Assembly: GCF_022539505.1 (NCBI RefSeq)
Contig: NC_061514.1
Location: 245,074,124 to 245,138,123 of the forward strand
Source of the DNA: Lolium rigidum
Lineage: Eukaryota; Streptophyta; Magnoliopsida; Poales; Poaceae
DNA length: 64,000 bases
Direction of reading: 5' to 3'
Shown: positions 1 through 10,661 of the stretch, in pieces
Position numbering within the stretch: the first letter of the stretch is position 1
Layout: each line of letters begins with the position of its first letter
Notes under the pieces: model-generated
Databases searched by the model: none
What the model saw: only the letters and a program-made list of their open reading frames with translations
Told to the model about the DNA's origin: nothing
Made by a program: the position numbers and the translations under genes

Positions 1-836
1 ATGTTAATGTTAGTGTGGGACTATAGTTTTGATCATGTGAAGATACAAACATCCAAATTCGTTTTCGCAAATGTACACATTCTTTTAATCGGAATGTCAA
101 TACTCCTCTAATCACTTAATCAGATGCAAGTCAACTGATTAATAGAGAGAGATGGTAGGTACAGTGGGGAGAAGAAGAGATAAACAAGTATTGTCAGAGG
201 GGATCGCATCCGGACCTAGGTAAGCCGGCACCAAATGCCACACTTGGAGCCAGAAAAAAAAGTTCCTTAGCGTCCTGAGAGGTCAGCTAGCTTCTGACTC
301 TTCCCACCTGTGTGGTCACTGAAGAACCGGCGGAGGGGGCACTTTAAATATTTTGTGAGTTGATTTTAAGCAGGCCCAGAGTTCGTGGAATATTTGTTTA
401 TGTAGGCAAAATAAGCATCAATTTGATAAAGTGTGCGCATCTCGATTGCGCTAGGGGAATACAAATATTCAAGTTTATGATTCTTAAATTTCTCACGAAT
501 ACGGTTACCAGATCAACGTGCCAGCTTGAACTGCCGGCGCTCTGAATCTGACGGTTAGCGCATCGGAATAGCCGTGGCGCTGGAAAAAGGAAAACAAGGA
601 GCATTGGTGTGACCGTTTGATCAGGTCGGAAGATAAATATTCTACTACTTGACACCTATAGTTCCTTGATGGGCTAGTTACTCCTAAATTTGTCTTGGAT
701 CCTGGCTTCCCAGGGATCGACAGATGGGACAAGGTTATGAAGTGATCACTTGTCTTTTCGGTTGTTGTCTCCTGCCCTCCCAAGAACTTTTCTACACTGG
801 TAAGGCATATGCAGGTCAATTTGCTAAAAAGAATGT
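1..836. other. Left flank, no recognised gene
   Basis: No reading frame here looks like a real gene: the longest, about 104 codons on the minus strand, has no recognisable motif and no splice-site support. No terminal inverted repeat, LTR end or poly(A) tract is visible. It ends where the tandemly duplicated unit begins at 837. Confidence 0.5.
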
Positions 837-1133
837 CTGCGGGACAATGATAGGTAGTAACAGAATTGATTTTCCCCGTTCCCTTTTGAAAGAAGGCTTC
901 ATTTCATTTCATTTCATTCACTAGATTTAGATGTACTGACCGGTTTATCCAATCAATTAGTCGGTCTCATCCTCGCGCGCCTCCCAGGTTAACGGTAGAG
1001 GTTAGTAGTTTTGGGGTTTTTTAATGTTGCCAATAGTATTTCGATTTGCCACAAGATCGAATTTTCCTCTGATGCATACTCGCGTGTGACATGTTGCAAT
1101 GAGTTTGGGCGTTGCCCGAGATGTTATCTACAT

Positions 1134-1479
1134 TGTTATATTGTGATCCAAATTCATATACTAAAGGAGGTTAACTTCTGACGAGCGGAGCGAGGCTCGT
1201 CGCCGATAGGCTTGGGCCGAAGCGTAGGGTAGGGTTTATCAGATTACATCTTGTAAGCCATCGCCTATATATACATCTTGTAAGCCGCCGACTAGGGTTT
1301 ATCAGATTATAAGATAACCCACGGTGTTTGTAAATACTCCCGATATAGTGAAATTTTGCTGGCTAGCGCCTGTGGTTTTTTCCCCTTCTGTGTTGGAAGG
1401 GATTTTCCATGTTAAATCTCGTGTCTCCGCTGCGTTTTCTTTTATCGTTCTTCGTTATTTGTTTGTCGCTTTTATAACA
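1134..1479 (+). mobile_element. Solo LTR, probably Copia-type
   Basis: The 346-bp segment starts TGTTATA and ends TATAACA, perfect 7-bp inverted ends. It is flanked by TACAT and TGCAT, a 5-bp target duplication with one mismatch, and is absent from the matching place in unit B. A TATA-like CTATATATA lies near 1265. The pyrimidine-rich 3' half, with tracts such as GTGGTTTTTTCCCC, resembles cereal Copia LTR ends. No primer-binding site or internal region adjoins it, so it is best read as the product of recombination between two LTRs. The family name is not assigned. Confidence 0.7.
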
Positions 1480-1493
1480 TGCATGCCTCAAAG

Positions 1494-2542
1494 TTTTTTT
1501 TCGATAAAGGGCGCTTTATTATTACTCATGTTTAAGCAATACACCCGGCCTCTGCATAACAATGATGCACACAGCCGCTGATAGTTCCAGTTGAAGAAAC
1601 GAAGCAAAAAGGAAAACACACAAGTACTTTGCTTGATAAAATCAAAAACTAGACTGTAGGAGGCAAAATCCTTCGACTATGCAGCCACCCATGTTGGGTA
1701 ATAAAATCTTTCGCCGTTTCCTCCAAGCGTGTAGACACCTCCGTAAATAGGTCGCGGTCCTCCAAACGCTGAAGCGACGACCATGAACGGAGCAACGCCG
1801 TACATCGGTAAATGACCTGCATAAGAGAAGAATTTTTATTATCAAAAACCTTGCCATTTCTACATAGCCAAAGCGACCATAAAACTGCAATCGCTCCCAC
1901 TCGATAAGAACTTTGAACCTAGCATCTACTCCATTTAGCCAATTGCCAAAAATATTTGCAACGCTTTTTGGAGGATATAAGGTGGAACCTATCTGAATGA
2001 TTGACCATATAGATCTAGCGAACTGGCATTGGAAGAACAAGTGTTTTATTGTTTCCTCCTGGTGACATGAAAACACACTTTGTACACCCATGCCAGATTA
2101 CGCTTTGCAAGATTATCTTTAGTAAGAATTACACCTCGACGAAGGTACCAAGAAAAAATCTTAGTTTTTAGTGGTATTTTCATCTTCCAAATGGATTTAT
2201 TATTTACAACCGGTTGAATGGGTTCAATTAAGGCTGAGTACATAGAACCAACAGAGAAAACCCCGTTTTTTGTAAGATTCCAACGGAACTCATCTGATCC
2301 TTGTTGCAATTGGACAGAAGCTAATCTCTGTATTAGTTCATTCCAAGAGTTCAATCGAGGTCCAATGAGATCACGCCTGAATGTTACTGACGGTGGTGAT
2401 GTTGCCATCACCTTCTGTATAGTATCATGCTTATGTCTCACAATATTAAACAAGGCTGGATATTGTTCACGAAGAGTGGTTGTTCCCAACCATATATCCT
2501 CCCAGAACCTTATCTCAGACCCATCTCTAATGAAAAAGGAGC
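1494..2542 (-). mobile_element. 5'-truncated L1-type LINE
   Basis: Read on the minus strand, the segment ends in a poly(A) run (plus-strand T run 1494-1501) just after a small hairpin, AAAG-GGCG-CTTT, and carries the C-terminal part of a LINE ORF2. Unit B lacks it: the flanks (CATGCCTCAAAG and AAGTTGATATCATG) are contiguous there as TCAAAGTTGATATC. A clean target duplication is not visible; only AAGTT repeats. Truncation at the 5' side (near 2542) is typical of target-primed insertion. Confidence 0.8.
1650..2540 (-). pseudogene. LINE ORF2 C-terminal fragment (zf-RVT region)
   Basis: Minus-strand frames encode the end of a non-LTR retrotransposon polyprotein. First comes a segment with FWEDIW, then the zf-RVT-like block containing WKMKIPLKTKIFSW, and in another frame the Cys/His-rich stretch with HLFFQCQFARSIW. 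The frame changes near 2050, between these two blocks. Endonuclease and reverse transcriptase are missing, lost with the 5' truncation. It is a dead fragment. Confidence 0.8.
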
Positions 2543-3019
2543 CATGAAGTTGATATCATGTTATTACATTCGTTGATTTTTTATGTCGTTTATGTTGTGA
2601 TCAATTTTCCTCAAAGAGTTTACTGCATTCAATGAGACATGTGCATATGTTTGATTATTTTTCGCTACATGAAGGTGTTCTAAACAGGGATGAAGCTAGG
2701 AATTTTTGGCATTGAGTCAGCTTTAATTCCTCTCTTTTCCGGTGGTGTTACGCTTTATAAATTACTCACTGGTATCAGCTCACACCATTTTAATAAGGGA
2801 GCTCCGTCCCTGGTTCTAAATGCTGCAAACGATGTTGCGTTCATACATAAAAATGCTGCATCGAAAGGTTTGATGTCCACGAAATAGCAAATGTCGCCTA
2901 ACAGTTCGGATGGCTGAGGTCTTACACTTAAGTGAGACACAACTGCTCTTGTGGCTGAGGTCTTACACTTCACAATTTTCTTGTATTTGTGTTTTAGTTC
3001 TTGCACTACGAAAAGCAAC

Positions 3020-3181
3020 ACACCAGTGTCTCAAGAGAGCATGTACTATCTGGGTGAGGAGAATTTAGAATACAACGAGAATTCAGAATAGCATGTGAAA
3101 ATTCTGAAGGAACGTGATCACATTACGAAGCTGACTCAACAAAAGTTGCAGCTAGCAGTGGCAGACGAGATGATAGATTGA
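3020..3181 (+). pseudogene. Broken copy of the convergent 3' exon
   Basis: This is the unit A counterpart of the plus-strand exon at 10390-10551. The frame is the same length and ends at the same TGA, but TAT has become TAG at 3089-3091, truncating it. Most differences from the other copy are synonymous or at third codon positions, so the segment evolved under coding constraint for some time. Confidence 0.5.
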
Positions 3182-3845
3182 TTCTAAACATTTACTAAAA
3201 CTAATTGAGATAACGCTGAACAGGCTGGATCAATCAGCCTGCCTAACTTAGCAGCATAAACCTTAATCTTCGCGTGGCATCATCACTGCACGTTGGCGAG
3301 ACGAGGCTGCTCTGTGTCGTCCCACTTGTCTACTCTTCTTTTTGCTTCCTCGACCTACGTTCCGATAAAAATAACGAATATGCTAATTTAACACAAAATT
3401 CGGATATGAGAAATGAAACAACCTAACGTAAATGATCACAGAAGCCTGCACTTAGCTGAAATGATTGACCCAAATTAACGAGATGCACTAGTTTTTTATA
3501 TATAATTCAGTGATGACAAAGGAAACATCCTAAGTGATCACACCAGCGTGCATACAGTTGTGTGAAAGTATTGTCCTAGAATAATGAGTTAGTGCATGAT
3601 CTAGATGCTGCCTGGCATCTGAGATTCAGAGTCCCTTGCCAGTGTACTTAACTGTCGCTAACGTGATAATAATCTGATAATCAAAGGCAAGGCTTGCTCT
3701 TACCTCCTTATTCCAATCAGTTCTGAATGTGATCGACAATAGGATAGATATTTGGATAATTGTGCCTCAAATCATGCCTCCCCACAGTCCCTGGATGCAA
3801 TGCAAGCTCTATCATAAATCGACTTAACATGAAAATGGTTCTGGC

Positions 3846-5582
3846 TCACCAATCTCCTTACCAGCTCGCCCACTCACCATAAACCCCGCACGCTCCGCAG
3901 CCTCACGCCCCGACCCGATCATCATCTCCTCCGACGACGACTCTGCGCCGCCCTCTCAGCGCGCCGACGCTTCCAACAACGACATCTGGGCTGGCGCCAC
4001 GCACTTCATCATCCCTCCCGGCATCCGCTCCATCGACCTCACCCTCTCCGCCGACGACGCGCGCCGCCCCATCACGCGCATTGCGGAAACGCCGGACGCC
4101 GAGTCTTCCGTGGCGGCTGCGGCGCGGGCTGCACCTCGCAATCTCCAACCCTACTCGCTTGACGCAGACACGGCTCGCGGGATCCTCCTCGGCGTCCCTG
4201 TTGCCAGGCCCGTCGCCGAATCCTCCGCCGCCGCTGCTGCTCGCGTGCAGGGAACCGACGTCGACGTCCACGTACCGCTCGCCCTCGTCCAGGACACCTC
4301 CAACTTCGCCTTCGCCGTCATCGAAACGCCCATCCTCGGACCCTTCGACTTCATCCGCACCGCGGTCGAGATGCGCTTCCCCAACGTCTCCTTCACCTTC
4401 GCGGCATCGACCTACGGCTCAGCGCTCATGGTCTTCTCCTCGGCCGCCGATCGCGAGGAGCTCGTCACCAACTCCCCCATTCGCTTCGCTGGCTTCCACA
4501 TCGACTTCGTCAGGCCGGAGGACACGGAGGACCGCTCCACCACCACCTACAGCCTCCTCGTTGAACTTGCCGCCTCCAACTTCCCGCTCGAGCTTTGGCA
4601 TGAGGCGGGCGCAGCCTTCGTCTTCGGCCACGTCGGTCAGCTCTGCTGTGTCGACAGCACCTGCTTCACCGGCTCAGATCACTCCTCCATGCGGGGCTTC
4701 GTCACCATAGAGCCTTCCGCCTCCATCCCGCCGGCCCTCATCATCCGCCTCCCCAACAACGACGTCGTCGTCGTTCGCCTTCGCATCATCCAGACCTGGG
4801 CGGTCGGCCTGGGCGCACCTTTCCAGCCGCACAACGACGGCACCGACCCCCCGCCGCCGTCCCCAACTGCACCTCGCCACCCGCCCTTCGGTGTCGCAAG
4901 CCGGGGTACTCAAACCATGGACGATATCGACGAAGACTCCATCCACGCCGACGACCACATCGTCCCAGACGCTTCCTCTGCAACCAACTCCCCTGCAGCC
5001 ACCCTCGCCAGCCTCCAGAACCAGGCGGACCTGGCGCACTCAGCCGCCGACGCCGCTGCATCGGCTGTCGTCGCCGACGCCCAGGACCTCATCGCCTCCA
5101 TCCGCGACATGGCCGGCGCGTCCTTCGAGTTTGGCTCCTCTTCCACGCACCCACCTTCCGGGTGCGCCCCACCATCTCCCGCGCTCCATGAAAATGAGGC
5201 GCGCAAGCGACGCGTCAGGGCAAAGCGTGCCACTGATAACGCCATGAAACTCCGCCGCAGCCACCGCCTCGCCGCCAAGGAGGAGGACAACTACATCGAC
5301 ATGGTCTCCAAGGCCATCAAAGCCAAGGCCGCCACCTTTGACATGGCATCGGCTACTGCAAGCCTTGCTCGTGCCCTCGACGCCTCCGGCCTCTCCGATC
5401 AGCCGGCCAAGCCGTGTGATGACATTGCATCTCTGGTGGCTGTCGCACTGGCCTGCGGCGCTGACGCCGACGACGTGGCCGCCATCGCCGACAACGCGGA
5501 GGAACCAGCTGCTGAGCCCGACGCGGACGCCGACGCCAAGACTAACGGCGACGACGACGAGGTGCCACCCGCATCGCCATGA
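3846..5582 (+). CDS. LINE ORF1 protein, 5'-truncated
   Basis: An open frame of 578 codons begins at the element's left junction and has no ATG in its first part (the first in-frame Met codon is near 4370), so the N-terminus is lost. Residues roughly 150-320 hold a folded region with FAFAVIETPILGPFDF and FHIDFVRPED, which I read as the RRM-like/DUF4283-type domain of plant LINE ORF1 proteins that bind element RNA. No CCHC zinc knuckle is seen. The rest is Ala-rich with a basic patch (RKRRVRAKR) and an acidic C-terminus. Codons are strongly GC-rich, unlike ORF2. It ends 267 bp before ORF2. Confidence 0.75.
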   Translation, partial: SPISLPARPLTINPARSAASRPDPIIISSDDDSAPPSQRADASNNDIWAGATHFIIPPGIRSIDLTLSADDARRPITRIAETPDAESSVAAAARAAPRNLQPYSLDADTARGILLGVPVARPVAESSAAAAARVQGTDVDVHVPLALVQDTSNFAFAVIETPILGPFDFIRTAVEMRFPNVSFTFAASTYGSALMVFSSAADREELVTNSPIRFAGFHIDFVRPEDTEDRSTTTYSLLVELAASNFPLELWHEAGAAFVFGHVGQLCCVDSTCFTGSDHSSMRGFVTIEPSASIPPALIIRLPNNDVVVVRLRIIQTWAVGLGAPFQPHNDGTDPPPPSPTAPRHPPFGVASRGTQTMDDIDEDSIHADDHIVPDASSATNSPAATLASLQNQADLAHSAADAAASAVVADAQDLIASIRDMAGASFEFGSSSTHPPSGCAPPSPALHENEARKRRVRAKRATDNAMKLRRSHRLAAKEEDNYIDMVSKAIKAKAATFDMASATASLARALDASGLSDQPAKPCDDIASLVAVALACGADADDVAAIADNAEEPAAEPDADADAKTNGDDDEVPPASP

Positions 5583-5849
5583 TCCTTCCGTGCACACACG
5601 CGTCGAGTTCGGCAGCCAGCCACATAGTTTCTCCGTTCTCTGACGTCCTGCGCTACGTTCCAGCGGCGCCTCATAGTGGCCTGCTATATGTATTTCCCTT
5701 TTCATTCACCCGCTGTACGCACACTAGGTGCTCGTCCTTCCCCTACAATGTAACCACCGCATGCGATGCTATAATGAAAATGCTGGAACTAGTTTATTAC
5801 TTTGCTCGCCCCCTCTCCTTCCTAACCCTCCGGTGCCAACGATTTATTT

Positions 5850-8800
5850 ATGTTTAATCTAAATTTCCTAATTGCATCTTGGAACATACGGGGCCTAAAT
5901 GACAAAGACAAATGCAAAGACGTCCTAGCTGAACTTTGTGACTTAAAACCATCCATATCGCTACTCCAGGAGACTAAACTAAACGACTGCGATAAAATCA
6001 AGGCAAAATCCTTCCTCCCTCAAATTTGTGACCAATTTGAATTCCTCCCATCCAACGGCACATGTGGTGGCATGATAAACGCTTTTTCCTCACGTCTTTT
6101 CTCCCTACAATCGACCCTTCGGACACCGTATACCCTAACAGTCGGCCTTCAAACCCACCTATCACCCAAGGTAATTTGGGTAACAAATGTTTATGCCCCT
6201 ACGGAACATGCCCTCAAACAATCTTTCCTTGACGAATTAAAATCTATCGAACCAACAACATCCACACCTTGGATTATTCTAGGTGATTTCAACCTAATGA
6301 GATACTCAACAGACAAAAATCACAACAACTTTAGGCAAAACGAAGCCAACAGTTTCAACGACACAATCAACTCTCTCTCCCTAATCGAACTACCGCTCCT
6401 TGACAGAGCATTCACCTGGTCAAGCAACCGACAAAATCCAACGCTACAAAAAATTGATAGAGCTTTCATCAACCTAGAATGGGCTAATACATTTCCAAAC
6501 TCATCGATCTCCTCTCTTACTCGTTTCGTCTCCGACCACGTGCCCATCGTCGCCTCCATCTCCACCTCCGTTCCCCGTCCCGCCTTCTTCAGATTTGAAA
6601 ACTCATGGGCCGCTCACCAGGCCTGCCGAGACATCATCCATGCTACGTGGGCCGCAGACCATCCGACCCAAGACATGGGCCGCCGACTAATTTCAAAACT
6701 CAAAAAATCAAGATTCGCGCTCAAAACGTGGAGACGAAACCTACTCCCTAACCACCTGGCAGAAGCTAACTGCAAATATGTTATCTCCTATCTTGATTTA
6801 ATTGAGGAACACAGACAGCTCTCAAAACCTGAATTCAACCTCCGACACGTAGTTATAAAAACTCTTCGCCGAGCTATTCGATCCAGGGTTGACCATTGGA
6901 AGATACGGTCCAAAATTAAGTTCGCGATCGACGGCGACGAAAACACAAAATATTTTCATATCTGTGCCTCAAATCAACTTAGGAATAATAAGATCTCAGT
7001 ACTCGAACAAAACGGCGCAGAATTCACTAACCACTCCCAAAAATCAGACATCTTAACCTCCTATTATAATCAACTCCTTGGCACCTCCTCTAATGCAACT
7101 TGGCGCTTCCATCTCGACGACGTATATCCTCCCATTCACCACCCCCTACGCCACCTAGACGACCCCTTCTCCCCTGACGAGATCACATCCGCCTTTTTTG
7201 ACATGAACGTCTCAGCAAGCTCTGGCCCGGACGGTTTCGGACCAGGCTTCTACCGCAAATTTTGGACCACGGTCAAACCAATAGCCCTAAAACTCCTCCA
7301 ACAATTCCACTCTGGACAAATCGACTTAGACGGGCTCAACAGAGCCTACATGGTCCTCATCCCAAAAAAAGAAAACGCACGTACTCCAGATGCATTTCGA
7401 CCAATCTCCTTGCAAAACTGCCCTATCAAAGCAATTGCCAAAACCCTCACTAACAGGCTCCAAAAAATAATCCCGCTCCTACTGCACCCTAACCAAACAG
7501 GCTTCATTAGAGGCAGGTGCATCTCTGAAAATTTTGTATTCGCAGCCGACATCCTAAACTGCTGCCACAAACGAAATGCCCCAACCTTAGTCATCAAACT
7601 AGACTTCAGAAAAGCTTTCGACTCAATTAATTGGGATTCTCTTATCAAAATCCTCAAACACCGAGGTTTCCCGCCAAAATTCATTTCCTGGATCCGCAAA
7701 CTTCTACACACAGGAAAAACAGCTGTCCTTGTCAACGGAGTGCCAGGAAATTGGATAAACTGTAAGCAAGGCCTCCGCCAAGGCGACCCACTATCACCAT
7801 ACCTATTTATCACAGTGGCCGATGTCCTACAACAGCTAATAATCCTGGCCTGCCGAGACGGTCGACTAGCTCACCCGCTCCTAGACGATACACCTTGCCC
7901 GGTGCTCCAATACGCAGATGACACCCTCATCATTGTCAGAGCCACTCCAACAGCTGCCCAAAACCTAAAAGAAATCCTGGATAACTTTGCCCTTGCCACT
8001 GGTCTCTCCATTAACTTCGATAAAACAACGCTTGTACCTATGAACGTCCCCAGTAACCTCGCAGCATCCATCGCCACCACTTTGGGCACACACATCTCTT
8101 CCTTCCCACAAACATATCTAGGTCTTCCTCTATCCGCCACCAAATTACCTCCATCAGCCTTCCAACCGATCATCGACAACTGCGACAGATACCTTGCAGG
8201 ATGGCGCGCCACCCTCCTATCCAAAGGTGGAAGGCTTGTCCTCCTCTCTGCAGTTCTTGATGCTCTGCCAACATATTTTATGTCCTCCTTCCTCATTCCC
8301 ATCTCTGTAATTACAACCATTGACGCTCGCCGTCGAGCTTTTTTTTGGGCTGCGGAAGAAACATGTACGGGTGCTCAATGCCTCGTTGCGTGGGATAAGT
8401 TATGCGTTCCGACTTCACGTGGGGGGCTTGGCGCAAAAAATTTAAAAGCACAGAATGTTTGCCTTCTGCTAAAATTTTGCTTCAAATTCTTGCATTCACA
8501 AAACCTACCATGGAAACAATGGATACTATCCCAGACAACAAATCCATTTGCAGCCTCAAATCCATCCTACCTTACTAAAACTATTGCCAAACACTTAGAC
8601 ACACTCCTCCAAATAACCACCTGCATTGCAAACAATGGTAAATCTGTACTATTTTGGCATGACAAATGGCTCCTCCCAGAAACCCTAGCTACAGCCTTCC
8701 CTGCCCTATACTCCCACCACACTCATACCCATGCATTTGTATGTGATATTTTGCAGAATGATATATCAGCTGGCCTGCGGTGTAGACTAACCAATGCAGC

Positions 8801-9442
8801 GACCCAGCAACTTGCCTCTCTTTCTACTCTGTTGCAGGACGTACACCTCACCGAGGAGGAGGACACAAGAACAATGCTAGATGGATCGCCATTCTCCACC
8901 AAAGCAGCCTACTCCCACATCCAAACACAGCTTCTAGACCCGGACGCTTCGCACATATGGAACTCCAAGGTGCCCAGAAAAATCAAGGTGTTTGGTTGGC
9001 TCCTACACCTGGATAGGCTCAACACAAGAGCTACTTGGTACACAAGCACATCATCACATCGCAAGATTGCCCGAGATGCCAAGCACCAGTCGAGGACCGC
9101 GCCCACCTCTTCTTCCGCTGCCCTGCATCGGCAGCGATCTGGAGGCGTCTGGCCATTGCGCCAAATGCCAACACATTCACCGACATATGGTCCGTGCCGC
9201 TGCCCAATAACCTTCCCTCCTCCATATGGAACTCCGTCGCCCTCACTATATTATGGAAGATTTGGGATGCCAGGAATGCCAAAGTCTTCAGAGGCATAGA
9301 ACAATCAGCAGCGATGACTATTTGTAACATTATTTCAGACCTCACTCTATGGTCCCACCGTTTCAAGAAAGCGGAATTCAGAGTACACGCCGACCTGTGG
9401 CGTGACTACCTCTCCCTTTGTAACCTACAAAACAGTTCTTGA
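5850..9442 (+). pseudogene. LINE ORF2: endonuclease-reverse transcriptase, one frameshift
   Basis: The ATG at 5850 opens a frame running to 9299. The N-terminal APE-type endonuclease has QETK (residues 40-43), GDFN (145-148) and SDH (about 228). Reverse transcriptase has LDFRKAFD (Asp about 585), RQGDP (643) and YADD (688-691). Near 9033 (residue about 1061), inside the zf-RVT region, a one-base loss moves the rest into another frame (9035-9442), where the Cys/His block with CPRCQAP and HLFFRCPAS continues to the expected stop. There is no RNase H domain. All catalytic motifs are intact, so this is a recent insertion or a single sequencing error away from intact. Confidence 0.92.
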
Positions 9443-10389
9443 TGCAATATATTCAGGTGGGGATCCTCTCCCCCCCGGTGAAAGCTTCAAAAAAAAAAAA
9501 TGGTTCTGGCATCTTGGTTGAACTGAAACTCCGAAAGTGGCGTTACATCGTGCTATACTAGCATGAAAATTAACAGTACCTTAATTCCATAGGAAGCCCA
9601 GGAACACTCCAAGGGGCACACCAAATGAAGCAATAGCATCCAATGTTGATGTATGCCACCAATGCCTGCGGGACAATGATAGGTAACATGACTAGTTTTC
9701 CATTTTCCCTTTTGAAAGAAGGCTTCTGGATCATTTCATCATTCCAGTCACTAGGAAAATGATTTTGATGTACGGACCGGTTGATCCAATCGGTACGTCT
9801 CACCCCCGAACGCCGCCCAGGCTGTGGCTCCCCCTTCCCAGGTTAATGGTAGAGGTTACTAGTTTTGAGATTTTTTTAGTGTTACAAACACTGTTTTGTT
9901 TTGCCGCAAGATCAAATGTCCTCTGAGGCATACACATGCCTAACATGTTGCAATGAGTTTGGGCGTTGCCCGGGATGTTGTATTCATGGCTTCATGCCTC
10001 AAAGTTGATATCATGTTATTGCATTTGTTGAATTTTAATATTGTTTATGTTGCGATCAATTTTCCTCGAAGTGTTTACTGCATTCAATGAGACATGTGCA
10101 TATCTTGATTATTTTTGCTACATGAAGGTGTTCTAAACGCTGCAAATGATGTTATGTTCATACATAAAAATGTAGCGTAGAAAGGTTCAATGTCAACAAA
10201 ATAGCAAAGGACGCCTAACATTTTGGATGTCCGAGGTCTTGTACTGTATCACACTATCACTGCTCTTGTGGCTGATCGTTGAGATTTTTCAACCACTGAC
10301 GCCTAATTAACGCATTACATTCACAAAGGTCGCTTAACAATTTTATTGTATTTGTGTTTAATTGTTGCACCAGGAAATAGCAAAGCCAG

Positions 10390-10551
10390 ACACCAGTGTC
10401 TCAAGAGAGCATGTACTATCTAGGTGAGGAGAATCTAGAATACAATGAGAATCCAGAATATCATTTGAAAATTCTGAAGGAGCGTGATCACATTACGAAG
10501 CTGACTCAACAAAAATTGCAGCTAGCAGTAGCAGACGAGATGATAGATTGA
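10390..10551 (+). CDS. Candidate 3' terminal exon of an unknown convergent gene
   Basis: A plus-strand frame of 53 codons ends in TGA at 10549-10551, 111 bp from the MATE stop on the other strand. It encodes a polar, helix-prone peptide containing ESMYYLGEENLEY and HITKLTQQKLQLAVADEM. A pyrimidine-rich stretch followed by AG lies just upstream, so it may be spliced. Nine base differences from unit A fall mostly at synonymous or third positions, which supports past coding use. I do not recognise the family and see no upstream exons, so it may itself be a relic. Confidence 0.4.
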   Translation, partial: TPVSQESMYYLGEENLEYNENPEYHLKILKERDHITKLTQQKLQLAVADEMID

Positions 10552-10661
10552 TTCTAAACATTTCCTAAAAATAATTGAGATAACGCTGAACATAAGTTGG
10601 TGGCTGGATCAATCTTCCTGCGTAGCTTAGCAGCATAAACCTTAATCTTCACCTGGCACCA

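Larger units (their letters stand above)
3846..9500 (+). mobile_element. L1-type LINE, nearly full length
   Basis: A non-LTR retrotransposon with ORF1, ORF2 and a poly(A) tail (9489-9500). The flanks repeat AAAATGGTTCTGGC (3832-3845 and 9497-9510), a 10-14 bp target duplication, and unit B shows the empty site. ORF1 is open right up to the left junction with no in-frame ATG, so the 5' UTR and ORF1 start are missing. Before the tail lies a short hairpin, GGGGA/TCCCC (9459-9463 with 9469-9473). It inserted after the MATE duplication. Confidence 0.95.
837..9665. repeat. Tandem duplication unit A (degenerate, with three insertions)
   Basis: With its insertions removed, this segment aligns end to end with 9666-11550. 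Both copies open with CTGCGGGACAATGATAGG, share the GAGTTTGGGCGTTGCCC block, contain the same convergent exon and the same MATE exons 7, 6 and part of 5, and end in CCACCAATGC. At 9665/9666 the sequence jumps from the middle of MATE exon 5 to unit start, so this is a head-to-tail duplication. AATG precedes both breakpoints, a possible 4-bp microhomology. Insertions are 1134-1479, 1494-2542 and 3846-9500. Coding parts carry a stop and an indel. Confidence 0.9.
3283..9665 (-). pseudogene. Truncated MATE transporter pseudogene (exons 5' part, 6, 7)
   Basis: Three exons match the intact MATE gene. Exon 7-like 3354-3283 encodes a C-terminus close to the intact one, ending LANVQ then stop. Exon 6-like 3790-3704 has an in-frame TGA at 3769-3767, where the intact gene has GGA. 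Exon 5-like 9665-9580 is cut at the duplication breakpoint and lacks 8 bases (TCAAATTT), shifting the frame. Splice sites of exons 6 and 7 are kept. The 5.65-kb LINE sits in the intron between exons 5 and 6. There is no promoter or N-terminal half, so no functional product is expected. Confidence 0.9.

Noticed and set aside
505..819. 104-codon minus-strand frame near the window start
   Set aside because: No motif, no splice or start context, and no conserved copy in unit B.
1324..1581. 85-codon plus-strand frame
   Set aside because: It spans the boundary between the solo LTR and the LINE poly(T), so it is a chance fusion.
4081..5705. Other-frame and minus-strand ORFs across LINE ORF1
   Set aside because: Shadows of the GC-rich ORF1 frame, which is the only one open across the whole region.
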